Positions 19,372-27,719 of a stretch of 64,000 nt of DNA are shown here, piece by piece (positions within the stretch are counted from its first letter, which is position 1; every line of letters starts with the position of its first letter). The stretch covers positions 1-64,000 of the forward strand of contig BEHM01000005.1 of the NCBI GenBank assembly GCA_002923315.1, read 5' to 3'. This stretch comes from a bacterium HR10. GTDB taxonomy: Bacteria > Acidobacteriota > Blastocatellia > HR10. Position numbers and translations under genes: made by a program. The notes beneath the pieces were generated by a model. That model made no database searches. It was not told where the DNA came from and saw only the letters and a program-made list of their open reading frames with translations.

Positions 19372-22172
19372 ACCGAGACGTCTTGCTCCGCAAAATTCGC
19401 GCCCTGCTCCACGATCCGCCGGAGAAGGCGCTCATCCTGGGACGCGCGATCACCGGCGGGCATGAGGGCCGGGCCAAAGCGTTGATGGAAAGACTCGGCC
19501 TCGACGGCGTGATCCCGGACGAAGTCAAAACGGCCGATCGCATCGCCTCGGCAGCCGATCGCGTGAACCTCAAGGGCTTCCCGACCGATTGGCCTGAACA
19601 TCCCCTGATCGTGCATCCGCTCTCGGGCAAGCAATTTTCCATTGGATCGCTCGTGGCGGTGGACTATGGCAAAGTCATGGACTCTGTGGACGAAGTGTTT
19701 GACGCATTGCGGGAAGCCTATGGTGACAACCTGGAGCAGCTCTATCTCGCGCTCTGGCGCGAGCTGCTTCCCCAGCTCGAAGCCAGGCGCGAACGCGACG
19801 GCATGGGGCAACTGTGGGAAGTACTTCCTGCGGACACGCGCGTGCCCGATCACTCGATCTGGGAGCATCGCCGCGTGACGTCGGCCATCGCGGCGGCCTT
19901 GCCCAGGCCGGCGTTTCTCCTTTTCGCGCTCGGACCCGTGCAGAGCTTCATCGCCACGGCGCGAAAGACGCAAGACCTGTGGGCCGGCAGTTATCTGCTC
20001 TCATTCCTCTCCTGGCAGGCGATGAAAGTGGTCGCCGAAAGTTGGGGGCCCGACGCGATCATCTTCCCCGATCTGTGCGGACAGCCGTTTGCCGATCTCT
20101 GGCTGATCGAGGAGAAAGGATTGCGCTTCATCGAGCGGCCGACCGAAGAGATGCTCTCCTCCCCCACCTTGCCCAATCGCTTCCTGGCCATCCTGCCGGC
20201 GGACGAAGCCGCCGACCTCGCTCAACAAGTTGACCGCAGCGTCCGCGAGGCTTTCAAAACGATCTGCTTCACCGTGAAACGGCGCGTCGAACGAGAGGTG
20301 GGCATCACGCCCGACGATACGTGGGAGACCATCTGGCGACGGCAGGTCGAAAACTTCCTGGAGACGTATTGGGCCATCCTTCCGTGGGGAGGGGATTACA
20401 CGCAGTTCCTTGCGGCCTTCAAAACGTGGTGCCAGCCACAAGAGCCTTGGGAGTTCGCCGCGATCGTCGAGCAATACGAGAAGACGGGCTACACGCCGAA
20501 CATCGGCACCTGTTACAGCAAGCTCTATGCGCTGACCGAACGCGGTCTCGGGAGCCGAAAAGCGACGCGGGATTTCGCCCAGCAGGTCGAGCCGCATTTC
20601 AAGTGCACGATGTTCGCCGAGCTGGAGCCGGTGCATCTGGCCGAGCAGACGGATTTCGGCAAGCTGCGCGAGTTCTGGAGCAAGCGGATGCTTGCTCGCC
20701 TCCCGATGCTGCGGAGCGGCGAGCGCCTGAGCGCCATCGCGCTCGCGAAGCGTCTGGCAGCGGCCTATTACTTCAAAGCCCCGAAAGCCGGGGGCGGACT
20801 CGAATGGAACATCGAGACGTCGTTCCCCTCGACCAGCACGGTGGCCACCTCTGCTTTCAAGGAGCGCGTCATCGAAGCGCTCTCGGATGGAGATATGCAG
20901 TTGTTCGACCGGGTGAGCCGGTACGTGACGTGCGTGCGCACCGTGCTGGGAGATGAACGGGCGAAGAGCGCGCCTCTCTCCCGCGTGGCGAAGGCGGCAG
21001 CTCGTGCGCATCGGCGGATTCCCGACCTGCCGTGGGACTTCGCCCGCCTGGATGGAGACTGGCTTTTCGAAGAGTCGTTCAACAAGCGCGATCTCCAGCG
21101 CGAGCTGATCGAGCGATGGAAGGGCGATCCCGCCGGCCTGGACTCCGCACGGGCAGAGGCTTTGAAGGCGCTCTCGGAGCTGCTTGATTTCGCGCGACGT
21201 CAGGGCCTGGGTCAGCCGTCGCGCTATTACGCCATCCTGGCGATGGATGGCGATCAGATGGGCAAATGGCTGGCCGGAGAGTTCGCCCCGCAGATGCGAG
21301 AGATCCTTCATCCCAGCGTGTGGAGCGAATTGGAGCGCGACGGCGAATGGCGGAAACTCGGAGAGATGCGACGCCCGCTCAATCCCTCGCTGCATCTGGC
21401 GATCAGCAAAGCCCTGCGCGATTATTCGCTTCGTACCGTTCGGGAGATCGTCGAAGAGCAGCATCTGGGCAAGCTGATCTACGCCGGCGGCGATGATGTC
21501 TTGGCGTTCGTCTCGCTCGGCGATCTGCCCGAAGTGATGCGCAAGCTGAGAGCTTATTTCACCGGCGCACTCAGGGGCGACGAGAACGAGGTGGGGTGGA
21601 TCGCCGGTTCCGGGTTCGTCCGAACGGAGACGGGTTTTCAGCTCACGATGGGCATGACGGCCACAGCGAGCATGGGCGTGGCCATCGCCCATCACATGCA
21701 GGACCTCGGGCAGACGCTCAACGCCGCGCGAGCGGAAGAGAAGCGAGCCAAAGAAGCGCTTGGCCGCAACGCCTTCTCCATCGCGCTCATGAAACGCTCG
21801 GGCGGCCACGAATCTTTCGGCGCGAGATGGTACTACGGGCGAGATGGCTCCCTGCACGTGGATACGCTGGAGTGCTTGATCGCGTGGCGCGATGCCTTCG
21901 GGAGAGACGACGTCTCGCCGAGATTCGCCTACGTCTTTCGCGAAGAAGCCCGCGCGCTCTCGGATTTGCCTCTGGAGGCAGTCGAGAAAGAGGCGCATCG
22001 GTTGCTCGCGCGTCACCTCAGCGGGCGGCTGTCAAAGGATGAGAAGAGTGAGACGGCCCGTCGGCTCCTCGACAATGGGCTCTTGAGGCTTTTCGAGTGC
22101 GAGGTTGGTCTGGACGATCTCGCCAAGTTTTTAGACCTGGCCGTGTTCCTGGGTCGGGAGGAGAACCGATGA
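19368..22172 (+). CDS. cas10: Type III-B Cas10 (Cmr2)
   Basis: A 934-aa large subunit of the Cmr complex. It senses target RNA and can degrade DNA and synthesise cyclic oligoadenylates. An N-terminal HD-like motif LLHDPPEKAL (His15-Asp16) is present. The first Palm region has LGPVQSFIATARKTQDLW. The second Palm domain carries YAGGDDVLAF with GGDD at about residues 707-710, so cyclase activity is expected. The helical C-terminal D4 domain is complete. Overlaps both neighbours by four bases. Confidence 0.96.
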   Translation: MNRDVLLRKIRALLHDPPEKALILGRAITGGHEGRAKALMERLGLDGVIPDEVKTADRIASAADRVNLKGFPTDWPEHPLIVHPLSGKQFSIGSLVAVDYGKVMDSVDEVFDALREAYGDNLEQLYLALWRELLPQLEARRERDGMGQLWEVLPADTRVPDHSIWEHRRVTSAIAAALPRPAFLLFALGPVQSFIATARKTQDLWAGSYLLSFLSWQAMKVVAESWGPDAIIFPDLCGQPFADLWLIEEKGLRFIERPTEEMLSSPTLPNRFLAILPADEAADLAQQVDRSVREAFKTICFTVKRRVEREVGITPDDTWETIWRRQVENFLETYWAILPWGGDYTQFLAAFKTWCQPQEPWEFAAIVEQYEKTGYTPNIGTCYSKLYALTERGLGSRKATRDFAQQVEPHFKCTMFAELEPVHLAEQTDFGKLREFWSKRMLARLPMLRSGERLSAIALAKRLAAAYYFKAPKAGGGLEWNIETSFPSTSTVATSAFKERVIEALSDGDMQLFDRVSRYVTCVRTVLGDERAKSAPLSRVAKAAARAHRRIPDLPWDFARLDGDWLFEESFNKRDLQRELIERWKGDPAGLDSARAEALKALSELLDFARRQGLGQPSRYYAILAMDGDQMGKWLAGEFAPQMREILHPSVWSELERDGEWRKLGEMRRPLNPSLHLAISKALRDYSLRTVREIVEEQHLGKLIYAGGDDVLAFVSLGDLPEVMRKLRAYFTGALRGDENEVGWIAGSGFVRTETGFQLTMGMTATASMGVAIAHHMQDLGQTLNAARAEEKRAKEALGRNAFSIALMKRSGGHESFGARWYYGRDGSLHVDTLECLIAWRDAFGRDDVSPRFAYVFREEARALSDLPLEAVEKEAHRLLARHLSGRLSKDEKSETARRLLDNGLLRLFECEVGLDDLAKFLDLAVFLGREENR

Positions 22173-23359
22173 GTGCGACGATCTTCATCGAACCGCTCGA
22201 TGTGTTGCTCTTTCGCGACGGCAAGCCGTTCACCGGAGGCGAAGATCATCTCGCGCGGAGCGTGTTTCCGCCGCCGCCATCAACCGTCTATGCGGCGATC
22301 CGATCTCATCTGTTGAGCCATCATTTCGGTCGCTTCGAGGCCTTCCGGGAAGGCCGAGAGGTTCCGCCGGAGCTGACCGAAGAGATCGGCTCGCCGAGCG
22401 ATTTCGGCGCACTTGAGCTTCGTCGTCTCCTCGTCGCGCGAAAGCGGGAGGTGGCGGATGCTCATCAGCGCGTGACTTCGGTGGAATTGTTCTATCCCAT
22501 GCCGAGTGATGTGGCGGAGGTGAAGGGCTCGGGACGGCTTGTGCTCCTGAAACCGGTTGAGCAATTCCCGGTTCGGACGAATCTTCCTCCGGGATTGCAG
22601 CATCTCTGGCTCCACCGCGATGCACCTCTGGAAGCCGCTTCGGGATGGCTGACCGAGCGCGGGATGCAGCGATACCTGGAGGATGACGCGCACTCGCCGG
22701 ATGCGTTCTTCGCGCCTCAGGAGGTCATTGCCGGCGACGGCGTCCGCGAAGTGATCTTCACGCGAGAGGAGCGAACCGGCATCGCCCGGGATCGGGCGCG
22801 TCGCTCCGTGCGCGAAGGCTTGCTCTACAGCGTCGAGTATCTCCGGCTCAGGCCAGGCGTCGGGTTCTTCGCCGAATTCGGCGGGACGAAGCTTCTGCCC
22901 GAATCGGGCGTGATCAATCTGGGCGGAGATCGCCGCCCGGCTCATTACCGACCGGCGCAAGCGTCCACCCTGGCGCTCGATAGGGTCAAGCAACGGATTG
23001 GAGAACGCCGACGGTTCAAGCTCGTGCTCACGACGCCCGCTCTGTTTGAGCACGGCTGGCGCCCGCAGTGGATTGACGGGCGAACGCTCGAAGGCTCTCG
23101 CGGAAACGTGCGGGTCAAACTCGTCGCCATGGCGCTCAGTAAGCCCGTCGGCATCGGCGGGTTCGATCTGGCGAGACAATTCCCAAAACCCGTGCATCGC
23201 TTCGTCCCCGCCGGCAGCGTCTACTTCTTCGAGCTGCTGGAGGGTGACGGCGATGCCGTCGCTGAAGCGTTCCACGAGAAATCCGTCTCTGAGAGTTTGA
23301 CGACCTTTCCCGAAACCGCTCGACAGGGTTTCGGGCATCCTTTGATAGGAGCGTGGTGA
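22169..23359 (+). CDS. cmr3: Type III-B RAMP protein Cmr3
   Basis: A 396-aa RAMP that binds the 5' tag of the crRNA together with Cas10. The family start IEPLDVLLFRDGKPF and the following FPPPPSTVYAAIRSHLL are clear. The C-terminal glycine-rich region reads LSKPVGIGGFDL. The ATG overlaps the cas10 stop by four bases; the longer upstream frame lies inside cas10 and is rejected. Confidence 0.94.
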   Translation: MSATIFIEPLDVLLFRDGKPFTGGEDHLARSVFPPPPSTVYAAIRSHLLSHHFGRFEAFREGREVPPELTEEIGSPSDFGALELRRLLVARKREVADAHQRVTSVELFYPMPSDVAEVKGSGRLVLLKPVEQFPVRTNLPPGLQHLWLHRDAPLEAASGWLTERGMQRYLEDDAHSPDAFFAPQEVIAGDGVREVIFTREERTGIARDRARRSVREGLLYSVEYLRLRPGVGFFAEFGGTKLLPESGVINLGGDRRPAHYRPAQASTLALDRVKQRIGERRRFKLVLTTPALFEHGWRPQWIDGRTLEGSRGNVRVKLVAMALSKPVGIGGFDLARQFPKPVHRFVPAGSVYFFELLEGDGDAVAEAFHEKSVSESLTTFPETARQGFGHPLIGAW

Positions 23360-23361
23360 CC

Positions 23362-24321
23362 ATGTTCAAAAAAGCCACTCTGATGTTTCTGTACGCCGAG
23401 ACATCGCTTCATGCCGGCAGCGGCACGAGCCTCGGCGTCGTGGACCTGCCCATTCAGCGCGAGAAGTACACCGACTTCCCGGTCGTTCAAGCCTCCGGCC
23501 TGAAAGGCGCCGTGCGCGAATGGTTCGAGTTCAAATTCACCGACAATGCCAACAGACGCAAGATCGAGCTCGCGTTCGGGCCGGATAAGATCGGCTCGGA
23601 GGAGAGCGGCTACGCGGCAGCCGTGACCTTCACCGATGCGCGGATTCTGCTTTTTCCCGTGCGGTCGCTCAAGGGCATCTTCGCCTATTGCACGTCGCCG
23701 ACGGTGCTGGAGCGATTCCGCCGCGACGCGCAGATCGCGGGCGTGACGCTCGACTGGACCGTGCCGACGCCGCCGAACGATCAAACCGTGCTCGGAGTGC
23801 AGGGAGGCTCCGATGTGGCCGCCGACGATCAGGTGCTGCTGGAAGAATACGCCTTCGGATTTCAAGCCAATGCGGATGTGACGAAGATCGCCGAGTGGCT
23901 CTCCCACGCAGCTTTTCCCAATGGGAGCGAGTATCACTTCTGGCGGGACAAGGTGAAAAAGAGCCTGCTGGTGCTTCCCGACAACGCCTTCCGCGATTTC
24001 GTCAAGCTCTCCACGGAAGTCCAGGCGCGGATCAAGATTGACAATGACAAGCGCACCGTCGTGAAGGGCGGGCTCTTCTACGAAGAGGCGCTCTTGCCGG
24101 ATTCGCTGCTCTACTCGGTCGTTCTGGCGCACGATCCGGTGAAGGACGATCGAGCGGAATTAGCCGACGCCGATGCCGTACTCGAATTCCTGCGCGGGAT
24201 TGACAGGAAGCGCTTGCAGCTTGGCGGCGATGCGACCATCGGTCGTGGCATCGTCAGCGTGAGGTTCCACACCCAGGAGAAGCAAGCGGAGCCAGGAAAG
24301 GAGGGACAAGGCAATGGCTAG
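23362..24321 (+). CDS. cmr4: Type III-B backbone RNase Cmr4
   Basis: A 319-aa backbone subunit that cuts target RNA at 6-nt intervals. The catalytic aspartate region is intact: Asp28 in GVVDLPIQRE, aligned with the catalytic Asp of Cmr4 in Pyrococcus. HAGSGTSLG and QASGLKGAVREWF are typical. The start at ATG 23362 follows the cmr3 stop by two bases. Overlaps cmr5 by eight bases. Confidence 0.95.
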   Translation: MFKKATLMFLYAETSLHAGSGTSLGVVDLPIQREKYTDFPVVQASGLKGAVREWFEFKFTDNANRRKIELAFGPDKIGSEESGYAAAVTFTDARILLFPVRSLKGIFAYCTSPTVLERFRRDAQIAGVTLDWTVPTPPNDQTVLGVQGGSDVAADDQVLLEEYAFGFQANADVTKIAEWLSHAAFPNGSEYHFWRDKVKKSLLVLPDNAFRDFVKLSTEVQARIKIDNDKRTVVKGGLFYEEALLPDSLLYSVVLAHDPVKDDRAELADADAVLEFLRGIDRKRLQLGGDATIGRGIVSVRFHTQEKQAEPGKEGQGNG

Positions 24322-24724
24322 CGTGAGTTTTCAACAGACGAAAGAGCAGCAACGGGCCAAGGCGGCGTGGGCCGATGTCCAAGCGGTGGATCGAAAATCG
24401 CCGGAGGTGAAGCGAAAGTATCGCGGCCTCGTCTTGAAGCTGCCGGTGATGATCCTGACCAATGGGCTCGGTCAAGCGCTGGCGTTCCTCAAATCCAAAG
24501 GGAAAGGCGATGCGGACGATCCTCATGAGATCGTCTACGCTCACCTTCAGAACTGGCTCTTTCGTGAGATTCGCTGGACCGGCGCCAGCCAGCCGACGTT
24601 GATCGAACGCGTTTTCAACACGACGAGCGAGACGTATCGCCAGGCGACGACCGAAGCGCTCAGCTATCTCCATTGGCTGCGTCGCTTCGCCGAGGCCGTG
24701 CTGCCTGAACCGGAGGAGGAGTGA
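24314..24724 (+). CDS. cmr5: Type III-B small subunit Cmr5
   Basis: A 136-aa alpha-helical small subunit that stacks along the backbone. Residues QTKEQQRAKAAWADVQ and VMILTNGLGQALAFLKSK fit the family. Its position between cmr4 and cmr6 supports the call. Start overlaps the end of cmr4; stop overlaps the cmr6 GTG. Confidence 0.92.
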   Translation: MASVSFQQTKEQQRAKAAWADVQAVDRKSPEVKRKYRGLVLKLPVMILTNGLGQALAFLKSKGKGDADDPHEIVYAHLQNWLFREIRWTGASQPTLIERVFNTTSETYRQATTEALSYLHWLRRFAEAVLPEPEEE

Positions 24725-26022
24725 GTATGCCAGATGGGAAGAAGAAAAGGCCGGCATCCGGAGCGAGCCCGACCGAAGGACCGCCTCCGCCTCGCTTTCC
24801 GCTGCCACGCGATAGCCGGGCGCTGGCGGAAGCAATTCATCAGCAGGCGCAGAACATCGGGCTGCTCTTCAACAAATTCCTCTGGATTTGGGATGACGAC
24901 TGGACACTGGAGGGAAAGTTCAAAGAGGGCAGGCGCGAGAGAAGCGTCAAAAGCTGGTTCCTTGAGCAAGTCGAGGACATCGCCCGTCGTTTTCCGCGCG
25001 ATGCCTACTTCGCCTTCCTCGACCGGCAGGTGAAGATGATTGAGTCGCTCAGCGAGCACGGCTATAGGACCGTCGTCTTTGGCAAGCGGGCCGAAGCGCG
25101 AATTCTTTCTGGCCTTGGCGGAGCGCATCCGATGGAGGTGGGATTCGCCTTTCATCCGCTCTACGGCTTTCCCTATCTGCCGGGCAGCGGGCTCAAAGGC
25201 ATCGCGCGGGCGTGGGCCGAGTTGACCGATCAGCCGGCGGACAAGATCAAACTCGTCTTCGGCTCCGAGAGCAAAGACGAACGTCAGGCAAAAGAGCACG
25301 AGCAGGGCAATGTCATCTTCTTCGATGCGTATGCCATCGCACCGCCACGGCTCGATGTGGACATCTTGAATCCGCATTTCCCCGACTACTATCGTGATCC
25401 GAAGAACAACCTGCCGACCGAGTGGCAGAGTCCGAATCCGGTGAACTTCCTGACCATCGGCGTCGGCCAGCGCGATGACGACAAACCCATCTTTCGATTC
25501 GCGCTCGCAGCGCGCTCCGACGAAGCGTTAGGACTGGCACAAGAATGGCTCGAACGCGGGCTCGAACAGCTCGGCTTCGGCGGCAAGACGGCGAGCGGCT
25601 ACGGCTACTTCGCCGAGGGGCGAATCCCGGCGGAGAAACTCGCGGAGATGCGAAAAGCGGAGCTGGCGAAAGCCCAATCGCAGAGGGCACCGGCAGCGCC
25701 GGCCGCGAAGCCCGCGCCGGAGAAGAAGCCGCCGGCTGCCGCTCCCGCTGCGGAACAGAGAGCGAGAGTGTCACCTCCGTCGCCCAAACCGCCGAAGCCA
25801 TCTGCGCCGACGGCGCGACCGGTGGTGAAACAGGGGGACAAGCTCGACGCCGAAGTCATCGCCAATGACGGCCGGAAGGTGACCGTGCGCTTGCTCGGCG
25901 GGCTGGATCAAGAGGTCACGTTCGAGCATCCTTACTATCCGCATCCGCCAGGCAAGCGGGTGAAGGTGAAAGTCATGGCCGTGACGGCCGAAGGGAAGGT
26001 GACGAGGGTGAGTCCGGGGTAA
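24721..26022 (+). CDS. cmr6: Type III-B RAMP Cmr6 with an extra C-terminal domain
   Basis: A 433-aa protein. Residues about 65-310 are a normal Cmr6 RAMP, with HPLYGFPYLPGSGLKGIARAW and the glycine-rich LGFGGKTASGYGYF. Beyond this is an Ala/Pro/Lys-rich linker (about 320-372) and a 60-residue beta-rich tail with GDKLDAEVIANDGRKVTVRL and GKRVKVKVMAV, which looks like an OB/TRAM-type RNA-binding fold. The tail is unusual for Cmr6. Start is GTG at 24721, overlapping the cmr5 stop, or ATG at 24727. Confidence 0.9.
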   Translation: MSMPDGKKKRPASGASPTEGPPPPRFPLPRDSRALAEAIHQQAQNIGLLFNKFLWIWDDDWTLEGKFKEGRRERSVKSWFLEQVEDIARRFPRDAYFAFLDRQVKMIESLSEHGYRTVVFGKRAEARILSGLGGAHPMEVGFAFHPLYGFPYLPGSGLKGIARAWAELTDQPADKIKLVFGSESKDERQAKEHEQGNVIFFDAYAIAPPRLDVDILNPHFPDYYRDPKNNLPTEWQSPNPVNFLTIGVGQRDDDKPIFRFALAARSDEALGLAQEWLERGLEQLGFGGKTASGYGYFAEGRIPAEKLAEMRKAELAKAQSQRAPAAPAAKPAPEKKPPAAAPAAEQRARVSPPSPKPPKPSAPTARPVVKQGDKLDAEVIANDGRKVTVRLLGGLDQEVTFEHPYYPHPPGKRVKVKVMAVTAEGKVTRVSPG

Positions 26023-26036
26023 AATAGGTTGGGATA

Positions 26037-26294
26037 ATGAAACGGGAGGTGAGGCCAATGGCCCGATTCCTTGTTTACTTAGAACCGGCAGAGGAGGGCG
26101 GGTACATCGTATCTGCGCCTGCTCTGCCCGGCTGCGTGACGCAGGGGGAGACGCGGGAAGAAGCGCTCATGATGATTCAGGATGCGATCCGCGGCTACAT
26201 CGCCAGCTTGCGCAAACATGGAGAGCCGCTGCCTTCCGGTTATGAGGCGGCCGAGTTTGAGGTGGTTGAAGTCGAGGTGGAACCTGCCTCATGA
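26037..26294 (+). CDS. hicB: HicB-family antitoxin
   Basis: An 85-aa (or 78-aa from the ATG at 26058) HicB-like partial RNase-H fold protein. The family pattern is seen in YLEPAEEGGYIVSAPALPGC followed by TQGETREEALMMIQDAI. It lacks an obvious C-terminal DNA-binding domain. It overlaps hicA by four bases. In this order the antitoxin precedes the toxin. It sits just after cmr6 by 14 bp and is probably cotranscribed with the cmr genes. Confidence 0.9.
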   Translation: MKREVRPMARFLVYLEPAEEGGYIVSAPALPGCVTQGETREEALMMIQDAIRGYIASLRKHGEPLPSGYEAAEFEVVEVEVEPAS

Positions 26295-26512
26295 GCCGTC
26301 TCCCTGCGCTCAAGCCGGATGAGGTCATTCGGAAACTCCAGAGTGTGGGGTTTCAGATTGATCATATTACTGGGAGCCACTATATCCTCCGTCATCCTGA
26401 TGGGCGGCGGGTAGTTGTTCCATATCACGCGGGCCGAGACATCAAGCGCGGCGTGCTGCGAGCGATCATTCGCCAATCGGGATTGACGGTGGAGGAGTTT
26501 CTCAGGCTTTGA
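26291..26512 (+). CDS. hicA: HicA-family mRNA interferase toxin
   Basis: A 73-aa double-stranded RNA-binding-fold toxin. The catalytic histidine lies in ITGSHYILRHPDGRR, followed by the typical VVPYHAGRDIKRGVLRAI. HicA cleaves mRNA in a ribosome-independent manner and is blocked by HicB. The pair lies between cmr6 and the CARF effectors of the CRISPR island. Confidence 0.92.
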   Translation: MSRLPALKPDEVIRKLQSVGFQIDHITGSHYILRHPDGRRVVVPYHAGRDIKRGVLRAIIRQSGLTVEEFLRL

Positions 26513-26672
26513 GTCATCGTTGCAGAAGACGTCGTGTGGGCGCACGTCTCCGTGGGTCCTGGATGGCAAGGGGGCTGGCACGAAAATTGAAGCGCATGAA
26601 GAGACGTCCTTCACGAGCGCCCTGTAAAGAACTGCGTGGGCAGAAACCCGCGCAGGACATCGGAGGTGACTT

Positions 26673-27719
26673 ATGCGCACGATACTCACCACCGTCGGCA
26701 CATCGCTTCTGAGCAATGCGAAACGGGATTTGAAGGTCGAAGAGGTGAATGAACACGAGCTGGCGAACTATCTTCGCCGCACCGATCCCGAGCGAGCAAG
26801 CGCTGAGACGAACTCGCTCTCCCGAATCCTTCGCGAGGATGATCGGATCGTCTTTCTCCATTCTCAGACCGAAGAAGGCAAATTCTGCGCGCGGGCACTT
26901 GAGCGCCATTATCGGAGTCAGGGCCACGACACCGAGTTGCGCGAAGTGCCCGATCTCACTTACGCGGAGAGTCGCTTCAAAATGCGCGGGTTGCGCTCGC
27001 TCGTGGGGACAATGATTGATCTCATCCGTCAGGAGCGTCAGCGCGGGCGGGAGGTGCTCATTAATGCCACCGGCGGCTTCAAGGCGGAGATCGCCTATGC
27101 GACGCTCGTCGGCCTGCTCTTCGATGTGCCCGTCTACTATATCCACGAAGCCTTTCGCGACATCATTCAGATGCCTCCTGCTCCGATCGGATGGGACTAT
27201 TCGCTGCTGGCTGATCACGAGGAGTTCTTCGAATGGATCAACAGCGATCTGCGCGGGGCAGCGGAGGTAGATGCGCGGCTGCGCGGATTGCCCGAAGAGG
27301 TTCGCCTGCTCCTCGTCGAAGAGGAGGGCTATACCTTCCTCTCGCCGGCGGGCGAGGCGTTCTACGAAGCCTATAAGGAGCGATTGGAGCAGGCAAAGGG
27401 GGTCCCCGTGTATCTCTCATCCAAAGCGCGTGAGACGCATAAGGCGGCTCCCCCTGATGTCAGAAGGCTCTTTGATCGAACGCTCGACAAACTGCGCGCG
27501 CGCGAGCTGCGGACCAGCCAATCGGATCGCGTGCGGAACTCGGATTGCCTGGTCTTTCCAGGAGGGCATCGCGATGAGCGCGTCTTCTACTTTGAAGAAG
27601 GGGAGGCGATCTATGTGTGCGAGCTGGCGCGTCACAGCGACAAGAGCTACGAGCGGCTCATCGCTTGTGGCGTGCGCCGCGAGACATATCGCGATTTTCA
27701 GCGATGGGAGGGGCAATGA
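26673..27719 (+). CDS. CARF-domain effector with a RelE-like C-terminus (Cami1-like)
   Basis: A 348-aa protein with a CARF fold of the APE2256 type: the first loop is TVGTSLLS (residues 7-14) and the second ligand loop is LINATGGFKAE (about 129-139). A middle segment around residues 205-245 (PEEVRLLLVEEEGY) looks like a winged helix. The C-terminal 95 residues (ELRTSQSDRVRNSDCLVF ... YVCELARHSDKSYERL) resemble RelE-type mRNA interferases. The architecture matches the reported ribosome-dependent CARF-RelE nuclease Cami1. cOA produced by either Cas10 would be the activator. CGGAGGTGA precedes the ATG; overlaps the next gene by four bases. Confidence 0.8.
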   Translation: MRTILTTVGTSLLSNAKRDLKVEEVNEHELANYLRRTDPERASAETNSLSRILREDDRIVFLHSQTEEGKFCARALERHYRSQGHDTELREVPDLTYAESRFKMRGLRSLVGTMIDLIRQERQRGREVLINATGGFKAEIAYATLVGLLFDVPVYYIHEAFRDIIQMPPAPIGWDYSLLADHEEFFEWINSDLRGAAEVDARLRGLPEEVRLLLVEEEGYTFLSPAGEAFYEAYKERLEQAKGVPVYLSSKARETHKAAPPDVRRLFDRTLDKLRARELRTSQSDRVRNSDCLVFPGGHRDERVFYFEEGEAIYVCELARHSDKSYERLIACGVRRETYRDFQRWEGQ

